Shown here: positions 8,381 to 16,462 of the stretch, one piece after another
Numbering within the stretch: position 1 is the first letter of the stretch
Layout: each line of letters opens with the position of its first letter
Assembly: GCA_963711465.1 (NCBI GenBank)
Contig: CAVQEG010000001.1
Coordinates: forward strand, 1,426,001 to 1,490,000
Reading direction: 5' to 3'
DNA from: CAVQEG01 sp963711465
GTDB taxonomy: Bacteria > Bacteroidota > Ignavibacteria > OLB7
Length of the DNA: 64,000 nt
Program-made: the position numbers and the translations under genes
Notes under the pieces: model-generated
Databases searched by the model: none
Told to the model about the DNA's origin: nothing
The model's input: the letters and a program-made list of their open reading frames with translations, nothing else

Positions 8381-11300
8381 TCAACGATGGCTCTCGGCGG
8401 GCTCGAGCTGGGGAGTGCCGTTGCGCTCGATCGCACCGGATCGCGTCAGCCGCACCGAGGCGATCTCCGACACGCCGTCCTCCTCCTGCGTGACGCCATA
8501 CATGGTGTCCGCGGCGGCGATCGTCCGCTTGTTATGCGTGACGATGATGAACTGTGTATCAACCGCGAACCGACGCATCAGCTGGATGAACCGGTCGATG
8601 TTGGCGTCGTCGAGCGGCGCATCGACCTCGTCGAGGATACAGAACGGCGACGGCTTCACCAGGTAGATGGCGAACAGCAGCGCGATCGCCGTCAGGGTCT
8701 TCTCACCGCCGCTGAGCAGATCGATCGAGTGCGGGCGCTTTCCGCGCGGCTTTGCGATGATCTCGATCTTCGCCTCCAGCGGATCGCCCTCCTCGATCCT
8801 CAGATCGGCTTCGTCACCCTCGTGGAAGAGCGATGTGAAGATCCCGACGAAGTTCTTCCGAATCTGCTCGAACGTTTCGCCGAAGAGCTGCTGGGCCGTG
8901 TCGTTGATTTCGGCGATGGTATTGACCAGCGTCGTCTCTGCCTCCTTGAGATCGGCGCTCTGCCCCTGGAGAAACGCGAGCCGCTCGCTCTCCTGCTGCC
9001 ACTCATCGTAGGCCAGCAGGTTCACCGATCCAAGCGTTCGCAGTCTGTCGCGAATCTCGCGCAGCCGCGACTTCATCTCGCTCACTGGAATCTCGTCGGC
9101 GAATTCCCGAGCGGCATCTCCAAGGTCGAGGTCGAGTTCCTGACCACGCCCCCGGGCAGCGTCGGCCCTGGTATTGAGCTCGCGGATCTTCATCTCCAGT
9201 TCGTGGATCACCCCCACTTTCTGGTCGTAGATCCTGCGCCGATCCCGGAGGGCTTCGGCATGGCGCGAGATCTCCTCGCGCTTCGCGGACTGCTGGCGGA
9301 TGACCTCGTCGCGCTGCGACTGCACCTCGCCCAGCCGGACGCGGCTTTCGGTCAGTTCCTCCGACCAGGATCCCAGTTGCGCGTCGATTTCCTCGAGCTC
9401 CCCGGAGGCATCGCGACGCTCCTTCTCGCGCTGGACGATCGTCTGCTCGGCGTTCTCGCGTTCGCGGACGATCCGCTCGAGCTCCGCCTGGGCACTGCGT
9501 TCGTCCTTGCGCAACGACACGAGATTGATGTGCCGGTCGTTCATGACGCGGCCGAGCAGCGCGTACTCGCCCTCCATGCGCTCGAGCTCGGTACCGAGCT
9601 CCCGGACGCTTTGCTCGGATTGCTGCTGCTCACGTTCGAGTTCTTCGCGCTGCGGCGCGAATTCCGCGATTCTCCGCTCGAGTTCCTCCAGCTCGGCACC
9701 CAGCGTGCGCCGCTCCCGGTCGTTGTCCTCGAGCGACTCTTCGGCGGATTCGATCATGAATTCCGCGTGACTGCGTCGCTTTTCGACCGCGCCGAGCTCC
9801 TGCTGCGCGGCGCGAACGGCGTTGGAACGTTCGCTGAGGTCGATCGCGGCGTACTCCTCTCCGAGACGGTCGATCGCTGAGCCGAGCGTGGCAAGGGCCT
9901 GCGAGAGGCGCTCCAGTTCGGACTCCAGTCGTGCAATCTGATCGCGTTTGCCGATCGTCGATCCCTCGCTGCTGCGCCGTCCACCACCTCGAATGATTCC
10001 ACCCTCCCGCACGACCACGCCGTCGAGCGTCACGGCCTGCTCCACGGCGCCAGCAGCGGTTGCCGTCACCGCGTCGTCGATCGATTCGACGACCAGCGTC
10101 CCACCGAGCAGGTAGCGGCGAAGCGAATCGTACTCGCGCGTGGTGGTGCACAATTCACTCGCCCAGCCGATCGAGGCAACCTCATGCGGCACCGAGGGCA
10201 CGTCCGCTTGTGGAACGCGATCGAGGCAGACGAACGTCGCCTTCCCCTTGTCGTTGGATTCCAGCCAGTTCATTCCCCTGACCGCATCGTCGAAGGTCGG
10301 TACGACGAGATAGCGGGCGGCCTCACCGAGCGCAGCGGCAATTGCCGAGCGGAACTGCTCGTCGGTCGAGACCGCTTCGGCCACCGTCAGTCGCTCGGCC
10401 TTGCTCCAGTCACCCTCGGTGTAGAGGAACTGCACGGATTCGTCCTGATCGACGAGACCGGTGAGGAACTCGATCTTCGATGTTCGGGAGTTGATCTGAC
10501 CATGCAGGTCGATCGAATCGGTCCGGAGGCGGTCGATCTCCTCGCGCAGTTCGTTCTTGCGCCGCTGGGCTTCGTCGAAGTCGCTCTGTGCGTCGGAGAG
10601 CGCTTCGGCCGCGGCGGCGAGTTCGGCATCGGACTCCTCGAGCTGACCGGAGGCCTCGTCGCGTTCGAGCGTCGCCTCGTCGTCCTCGTCGTCGAGTTCG
10701 GCAAGTCGGGCGCTGATGCTCTCCTGGCGCGAGAGCGCTCTCTGCTCGCTGCCGCGGAGATCGGAGATCCGATTGAGGATTGCAATCACCGCACTCTGCG
10801 AACCCTTCGCCACCTGGCGGCGACTGTTGAGCTCCCGTTCAAAGTCGGCGACATCGGCACGCGCGGATTCGTATTCGGCGTCGGCGGATACTATCTGCGC
10901 GTGCAGTCCGGCCAGGCGCTCCTCGGTCTCCTGTCGATCGACGGTGAGTGCTTCGATTCCACCCTGCGCTTCGGCGCGGTCGCGCTCGGCCCGATCGATG
11001 AGCGCTTCGAGGGAACGACGGCGCTCCTCGCTGACGGCCTGCTGCTGTTCGATCGAAGCGATGCGTTCGGCAACCGCATCGACGTGTCGTTGAGCTTCGT
11101 GCTGCTGATCTTCGATTCCCGCCTGCTGTTCCTCGAGTTCGCGAAGCTCTTCTTCGGCGTTGGCGAGCTGTTCGTCGAGCTCGTCGCGTTCGGCACGGGC
11201 GGCCGAGAGACGGGCTTCAAGGGGACCGATCTGCGTATAGACCTCGGCGTACTCCCGTTCGAGGATTCCCACTTCCAGCTTCTGACGCTCCCCGTCGATG

Positions 11301-11950
11301 GCCCGGTACTCTTCGGCGCGTTTCGCCTGTCGTTCCAGCGAGCGGACCTTCTTCTGAACCTCCTCGATGATGTCGAGAACGCGGAGGTGGTCCTGTTGGG
11401 TGGACTCGAGGCGGCGGAGTGCCTCCCGGCGGCGGGTCTTGTAGCGCGTGACACCAGCGGCTTCATCGAAGAGGCGGCGGCGCTCCTCGGCTTTCTCGCT
11501 GAGGATGGTCTCGATCATCTTCAGTTCGATGACCGAGTACGCGCCGGCACCCATGCCGGTATCCATGAAGAGGTCGACGATATCGCGGAGGCGGCACTGT
11601 GTCTTGTTGAGCAGGTACTCGGAGTCACCGTTACGGAACAGACGGCGGGTGATGACGACTTCGGAGTACTCGGTCGGGAGGATTCCCTTGGTGTTCTCAA
11701 TGGTGAGGGAGACCTCTGCCATGCCGAGGGGGCGGCGCTTGCCCGCACCGTTGAAGATCACCTCCTCCATTTTATCGGAGCGGAGCGCGGCGGCACGCTG
11801 TTCACCGATGACCCAGCGTATCGAGTCGATGATATTGGACTTGCCGCAGCCGTTGGGACCGACGATGGCGGTAACGCCGTCATTGAACTTCAGCGTCGTC
11901 TTATGCGCAAACGACTTGAAGCCGACGATTTCGAGCTTGGAGAGGTACAT
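8381..11950 (-). CDS. smc: Chromosome segregation protein SMC
   Basis: A full-length SMC ATPase of 1189 aa, the core of the condensin that compacts and segregates the nucleoid. The N-terminal head starts MYLSKLEIVGFKSFA with Walker A GPNGCGKSN at residues 31-39. Long Glu/Arg-rich coiled coils flank a hinge around residues 505-660 (SVQFLYTEGDWSKAE onwards). The C-terminal head has the ABC signature LLSGGEKT near residue 1078 and Walker B FCILDEVDAPLDD near 1102. Length is typical of bacterial SMC. No scpA or scpB is adjacent. It starts at ATG 11950 without a strong Shine-Dalgarno, and a TAnnTTTG element lies about 40 nt upstream. Confidence 0.98.
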   Translation of the reverse strand: MYLSKLEIVGFKSFAHKTTLKFNDGVTAIVGPNGCGKSNIIDSIRWVIGEQRAAALRSDKMEEVIFNGAGKRRPLGMAEVSLTIENTKGILPTEYSEVVITRRLFRNGDSEYLLNKTQCRLRDIVDLFMDTGMGAGAYSVIELKMIETILSEKAEERRRLFDEAAGVTRYKTRRREALRRLESTQQDHLRVLDIIEEVQKKVRSLERQAKRAEEYRAIDGERQKLEVGILEREYAEVYTQIGPLEARLSAARAERDELDEQLANAEEELRELEEQQAGIEDQQHEAQRHVDAVAERIASIEQQQAVSEERRRSLEALIDRAERDRAEAQGGIEALTVDRQETEERLAGLHAQIVSADAEYESARADVADFERELNSRRQVAKGSQSAVIAILNRISDLRGSEQRALSRQESISARLAELDDEDDEATLERDEASGQLEESDAELAAAAEALSDAQSDFDEAQRRKNELREEIDRLRTDSIDLHGQINSRTSKIEFLTGLVDQDESVQFLYTEGDWSKAERLTVAEAVSTDEQFRSAIAAALGEAARYLVVPTFDDAVRGMNWLESNDKGKATFVCLDRVPQADVPSVPHEVASIGWASELCTTTREYDSLRRYLLGGTLVVESIDDAVTATAAGAVEQAVTLDGVVVREGGIIRGGGRRSSEGSTIGKRDQIARLESELERLSQALATLGSAIDRLGEEYAAIDLSERSNAVRAAQQELGAVEKRRSHAEFMIESAEESLEDNDRERRTLGAELEELERRIAEFAPQREELEREQQQSEQSVRELGTELERMEGEYALLGRVMNDRHINLVSLRKDERSAQAELERIVRERENAEQTIVQREKERRDASGELEEIDAQLGSWSEELTESRVRLGEVQSQRDEVIRQQSAKREEISRHAEALRDRRRIYDQKVGVIHELEMKIRELNTRADAARGRGQELDLDLGDAAREFADEIPVSEMKSRLREIRDRLRTLGSVNLLAYDEWQQESERLAFLQGQSADLKEAETTLVNTIAEINDTAQQLFGETFEQIRKNFVGIFTSLFHEGDEADLRIEEGDPLEAKIEIIAKPRGKRPHSIDLLSGGEKTLTAIALLFAIYLVKPSPFCILDEVDAPLDDANIDRFIQLMRRFAVDTQFIIVTHNKRTIAAADTMYGVTQEEDGVSEIASVRLTRSGAIERNGTPQLEPAESHR

Positions 11951-11989
11951 CTACAGAGTGGGCGGGCAGGGTTGAGGCCTCAGAGCGGG

Positions 11990-11997
11990 CAAAGATA
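11990..11997 (-). promoter_or_regulatory. Putative smc promoter -7 element
   Basis: On the minus strand TATCTTTG matches the Bacteroidota TAnnTTTG consensus exactly, 40 nt before the smc start codon. The expected TTG about 21 nt further upstream is not evident, so only the -7 half is supported. Confidence 0.4.
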
Positions 11998-12137
11998 CGC
12001 AAACCCCGCGGGCACTTCATCGTCGACCGCTCCTGCAGCGAACTCGACCTCGCCATCGAGGTGGACGACTCCAGTCACGCGGAGCGGAAGCGGAACCTGC
12101 CAATGATTTTGAAACAGCCGACGTGATTGAATTGCAC

Positions 12138-12868
12138 TCAGAATGGTCGGGGGCAGCCGGGCTCGTCGGAGGGTCGCGAGTGAGACTTCCTGACATTCAG
12201 GCGTGCCAGAAGCTCGGCGACTTCGCGTGAGTGCATTGCCGCTCCGCCGTCGGCGTGCACCGTCAGCTGTCCCGGCGTGATGCCCTGGCGCTGACATCTC
12301 GTCTCGATCAACTGCGTGGTCAGCTCCTGCCTCTCACGTTCGAACACGGCCCAGCCGACGACGTAGCGGCTGTAGATGTCGATGACCACGTACAGGTGGT
12401 AGCTCGCTCCGCTGCATGGCCCCTTCAGACGCGTGATGTCGCATGACCACACGCACTTCGGCCCATTTGCGACGAGCTCCGGCTTCGGCGCATCGCTCCG
12501 AGGCTCCGTGCTCGGCAACGCCTCGTCGGTGCCACCTACGGCCGTCGCCGTGCCGGCTGCATCGCCCTCGGCACTCCCCCGACGTCGATACCAGCCCGAA
12601 CGGGAGATCGGCATCGCGCGGCAGGCGGCACTGATGCCGACCACCGGTGCGAGTTCCTCGACGCCGGCGACGGCTTGCGCCCGCGCTTCTTCGGCTCCAT
12701 GGCCGTGGCGGCGTCTCGGCACCAGTTGTTGACCGTCGAGGCATACAGCCCCTCGCGCCGAAGGATGATACCCTTGTCTCCGCGCCTGGCCGCGGTGTAC
12801 TCCTCGGCGATCCGGCGCTGTAGGCGGCAGTCAACGGCGGCCTCGATCTTCCTAACTGTCTCACTCAA
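12138..12868 (-). pseudogene. IS3-family transposase remnant (orfA/orfB, deleted and frameshifted)
   Basis: Two pieces in different frames make up a decayed transposase. From 12868 the orfA-like part reads MSETVRKIEAAVDCRLQRR, EEYTAARRG, LRREGLYASTVNNW and ends around KKRGRKPSP. In another frame, an orfB-like part carries VVGISAACRAMPISRSGWYRRR, the first DDE region VWSCDITRLKGP, YHLYVVIDIYSRYVVGW and LTVHADGGAAM, then stops after KSHSRPS. The usual helical region between orfA and orfB is missing. The catalytic core breaks off before the conserved DNP..E segment, so the last catalytic Glu is lost. HADRG is replaced by HADGG. The element cannot be active. No terminal inverted repeats were recognised. 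Confidence 0.85.
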
Positions 12869-12970
12869 GGTCGGCAGAGAGGGAAGTCACACACGGGATC
12901 GCAGCCGGCAGGCAATGATCGACGGAGAGGACGTCCACGTCCCCCGGTGTACGAACGACGACGTGGTGGG

Positions 12971-13016
12971 AACGCCGGACGCTGCGAACGCCGGACGCTG
13001 CGAACGCTGGACGCGG
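12971..13016. repeat. 16-bp tandem repeat (about 2.9 copies)
   Basis: AACGCCGGACGCTGCG is repeated exactly at 12971-12986 and 12987-13002, followed by a degenerate partial copy AACGCTGGACGCGG at 13003-13016. The reverse complement contains GTCCGGCGT, the same core as the 16-bp-period repeat at 1720-1760. It lies in decayed sequence between the transposase remnant and the oxidoreductase fragment. Confidence 0.8.
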
Positions 13017-13122
13017 TGATCACGACCATCGAGGCCTGAAGTGACGAACACGGTCGATCGGCGCCTGTGTGTGACTGAATCGAACGGCGAACGCGATCGA
13101 CCACAAGCGACGGTAAATCGAT

Positions 13123-13596
13123 TCAGCGGCCGGAATCGGCCCCCCCTGCCACCACCGCGACGTTGTACAGTGTATTCCCGCGCGCCGAAACGATCCGCAG
13201 CCACAGCGACAGGTTCATCTCGATCGCGCGCGCACCCCTCAGATCACCGAGATCGAAGAACTGCTCGCGCCGCAATCCGAACCACTCGCCGAGCAGCGTG
13301 ACCACCTGCGTCTTCGATTTCTCATCGCTTCCGCAGATGAACATCGTGTGCTCCCGGGGCACGAGTGACCGGTCGCACATGACGGCGGTCGTCATGGTGT
13401 TGAGCGTCGTAAACACACGCGCATTCGGGAAGGAACACTGAATCCGTTCGGCCAGCGAGTCGTCGTTGCAGACCGACGACCGTGGCGGAAAACCGTTCGA
13501 GAAATCCAATGGATTGGCGATGTCGATGAGGACCTTGCCGGTTCCGAGTACTCCGATCGTAATGTGCGCCCGGCCTTGATGAGAGGCATGTCGCAC
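13123..13596 (-). pseudogene. NADPH-dependent F420 reductase-like protein with internal deletion
   Basis: The 157-aa frame matches the family of NADP/F420-type oxidoreductases (FNO-like). Residues 12-20 read TIGVLGTGK, the start of the Rossmann beta-1/glycine loop, but the sequence jumps directly to VLIDIANPLDFSNGFPP, which in this family lies about 70-80 residues later. The rest (LNTMTTAVMCDRSLVP, MFICGSDEKSKTQVVTLLGEWFG, DLGDLRGARAIEMNLSLWLR) is intact and collinear with the family C-terminal half. The nucleotide-binding fold is therefore missing and the gene is probably non-functional, although the frame is preserved. It lies next to the IS3 remnant in decayed DNA. The start at ATG 13596 is nominal. 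Confidence 0.75.
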
Positions 13597-13747
13597 CGGT
13601 GTCGACAGACGCCTGTGCCTGGACGAGGAACCACGAACCTATGACGGTGGACTCCGGCGTCACCTGGTAGAATGGGCAGAATGTGAATCGGAGGCGCTGC
13701 CGTATCATTGCGCGCTCACCTCACCCCGCTACCAGTCGCGACCTCAC

Positions 13748-15733
13748 ATGAAATTCCATCTCATCGCTCTCGTGCTGGCCTGCGCCACGGCGTCGGCACA
13801 GCAGCTGCCGGTCAGCGTCGCCATCGGTGCCACTGGCCCGCGGTCGTACATCAGCCCGCTCGTCTACGGAGTCAACGCGTATGTGTACGACTCCGAATGG
13901 GGATCGCCGGACGATTGGAAGACCGGACTCGACAACCAGCCGACCGACCTCAACGTCACCGCACGGCGTCTGGGCGGCAATACGATGACGAGCTACAACT
14001 GGGAGACGGGATACTCGAACTCGGGCAACGACGACCAGTGTTCCAACAACACGTTTCAGTCGTTCATCACCGGCGCAGGATCGGACCCGTACGCACCCGG
14101 TGCCGCCATCACCCTGTTTCATCAGCATTCCCAGCAGCTGCATGCATCGTCGCTGCTGCAGCTGCCGGCGGCAGGATACGTGGCGGCAGACGGAAATGGC
14201 CCGGTTACCCCTTCACAGACTGCACCCTCGCAACGGTGGGATGCCGTGGTGTTCGACAAACCCGGGACGCCCGCTACGCTGTCGTTGACGCCCGATTTGA
14301 ACGACGGTCTCGTCTACGTCGACGAGGAGGTCTACCACCTGCAGCAGACGTTCGGTACGGCATCGAGCACCTCCGGAGTCGGCGCGTATGAACTCGACAA
14401 TGAACCGGGTCTCTGGCACCACTACCTGCTCGGCGGCGATGAGGGCACCCACAGCCGCCTGCATGCCGAGGTAACCACCTGTCAGGACGTATTGTCGAGA
14501 AACATTGCGCTGGCGCAGACCGTCCGACGCATGGACGCTTCCGCGGCGATCTATGGTCCGGCCATGTGGGGATATCCGGAATACTACAGTCTCTGGAGCG
14601 TGTACGACGGGAGTACACATGCACCGTCAGACTGGTCGCTGTTCAACCGAGAACCGTTTCTTACCAACGGGACCGGCGACGGGTATCGGTACAACCACAT
14701 GACGTGGGTCAACGCGTACCTCGCCGGGATGCATGCCGCATCGGACCAGCAGGGCACACGATTGCTCGACGTTTTTTCGGTCCACTATTATCCCGACGAC
14801 GCCGCGGTGGCAACTCCCGCGCTTCGTGTCCAGGCCACCCGCAGCCTGTGGGATCCCACCTTCGTGGAACCGTCATGGATTACGGCGGATGGGAATGGGT
14901 TCACCGATGGTCGATCGCTGGAACTCATTCCAAAACTCAAGCTGTCGATAGCGGATTTTTATCCGGGAACGAGACTGGCACTGACCGAATACAGTTTCGG
15001 CGGACGACATGACGTCTCCGGTGGAATAGCGGAGGCCGACGCACTCGGGATTTTCGGACGTGAAGGTGTGTATGCCGCCTATTATTTCTTTCCCGCAGAC
15101 GATTACATCGGTGCTGGCATCAGGATTTTCCGCAATTACGACGGAGCCAATTCGACCTTCGGGGACACCGCTGTGGCATGCCGCGTGTCCAACGACGGCC
15201 TCGCGTCGGCGTTCGCCTCTGTCGACGATGTCGGGCGGTTGCACCTGATAGCTATCAATCGGAACCTCGACCATTCGTTGCAGCTCACGATTACGGCCTC
15301 TGATCGGTGGCGCGAGGGTTCCGTCTATGGCTTTGGTCCCGAGTCCAGCGCAATTACGGTACGCGGACCGATCGTCCTGACGAGCGGCGTCGCGGCGTAC
15401 TCTCTGCCGGCAGCGACTGTCGTGCACATGGTGTTCATGCCGGCAACCACCGGCGGCGTCAGCGGCGCGGTCGTACGACCCGGAACGATCCGGATTCGAC
15501 CGAATCCGGCACCAGGTGCATTCGACCTCGAATACTTCGCGGAGCGTCCAGGCACGGCAACGATTTCGCTGGTCGATAAACTCGGACGCCGCGTTTCGAT
15601 GAAGGCCGATCGGGCGGACCTCGCCGGATGGCGCACGGTGCATTTCGACGCGACGTCGCTTCCGAGCGGATGGTACGGTGTCGTGCTGCGGGGTGGAACG
15701 ACGGCATCAACGGTGGTGAATATCGTTCGGTGA
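13748..15733 (+). CDS. Secreted GH44 endoglucanase/xyloglucanase with T9SS sorting domain
   Basis: A 661-aa secreted glycoside hydrolase of family 44, which cleaves beta-1,4-glucans such as xyloglucan or CMC. The signal peptide spans residues 1-18. The GH44 hallmarks are GVNAYVYDSEWG near 41-52, RRLGGNTMTSYNWE near 73-86, the acid/base in ELDNEPGLW (E219) and the nucleophile in LTEYSFGG (E414). After a beta domain, the last 80 residues form a type A T9SS C-terminal domain: IRIRPNPAPGAFDLEY, an ISLVDKLGRRV strand, LPSGWYGVVLRGG and VVNIVR. This predicts export through the T9SS and release or anchoring at the cell surface. It is monocistronic, with no obvious Shine-Dalgarno, and converges on the GH2-like gene. 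Confidence 0.93.
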   Translation: MKFHLIALVLACATASAQQLPVSVAIGATGPRSYISPLVYGVNAYVYDSEWGSPDDWKTGLDNQPTDLNVTARRLGGNTMTSYNWETGYSNSGNDDQCSNNTFQSFITGAGSDPYAPGAAITLFHQHSQQLHASSLLQLPAAGYVAADGNGPVTPSQTAPSQRWDAVVFDKPGTPATLSLTPDLNDGLVYVDEEVYHLQQTFGTASSTSGVGAYELDNEPGLWHHYLLGGDEGTHSRLHAEVTTCQDVLSRNIALAQTVRRMDASAAIYGPAMWGYPEYYSLWSVYDGSTHAPSDWSLFNREPFLTNGTGDGYRYNHMTWVNAYLAGMHAASDQQGTRLLDVFSVHYYPDDAAVATPALRVQATRSLWDPTFVEPSWITADGNGFTDGRSLELIPKLKLSIADFYPGTRLALTEYSFGGRHDVSGGIAEADALGIFGREGVYAAYYFFPADDYIGAGIRIFRNYDGANSTFGDTAVACRVSNDGLASAFASVDDVGRLHLIAINRNLDHSLQLTITASDRWREGSVYGFGPESSAITVRGPIVLTSGVAAYSLPAATVVHMVFMPATTGGVSGAVVRPGTIRIRPNPAPGAFDLEYFAERPGTATISLVDKLGRRVSMKADRADLAGWRTVHFDATSLPSGWYGVVLRGGTTASTVVNIVR

Positions 15734-16462
15734 CCTGACGAAGTGTATTCGTAGCTTGAGTGATCGCCGAAACGCACCGAGCCTCGTGCGCAACGGATTC
15801 CCTGGATTTGGCTGGCTCGTACGGCTCTCTTTCGTACGATGCCCGCCGCATCCGCCCCGGTGGAAATCCATTGCACACGAGGCTCGTGTGCTTCTGATCA
15901 GAGGTATCCAGATTGTCAATGTCCGACGGCCGACTCCGTATGGGGACGCCGGGGTGGCGCGTCCGACGTCCGGCACGGACCCAATCGCCATGCCAATTTC
16001 GTTACGCTCCGTTGCAATGCGGAATTCTCCGTTGTCTGGTGGTTTCGGTCGCTCCGATCGTGATGAATCGCCACGGGCTGTGACGGCCGCGCGTCGTTCG
16101 ATTCAACGATAGAAGGAGGCGCGTGGCATCCCTCCTTGGTTCCGTCCGGACGGAAGGCCGACCGATCCAATGACCGGAACACCACGCGCCTCAACGTCGG
16201 GCGCGGGCGCACAGCACCACCATGGTTCCAGTCACGACCTGCCCGCCGCAAAGGAGCCATTGACCAGCACTGTCGCACGTCGCGCAACAGGAAGAGTCGA
16301 TAGACCAGGCTGCAGAAATGGATGCAGTGGTGTGTTCGTTCTGGACCTCTTCCGCAGGGAAGCTACGCAGCCGGGCCGAACTGAGCCAGCGCCGCGAATG
16401 CGGATCGGGAATTCAACTGCAGTTCGCCCCGGGCGGTGCTTCGCGCCCCCTTCGGTCGGACA
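15734..16462. other. Intergenic region between convergent genes, with palindromes
   Basis: A 729-bp gap without a convincing gene. It holds a near-perfect 19-bp palindrome at 15873-15891 (GCACACGAG, one base, CTCGTGTGC) and a related imperfect one at about 15779-15794 (GCACCGAGCCTCGTGC). Neither is followed by a T-run, but they could terminate the GH44 transcript. Aggcgcgtgg near 16117 is echoed in inverted orientation by ccacgcgcct near 16184. Nothing else was found. Confidence 0.5.
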
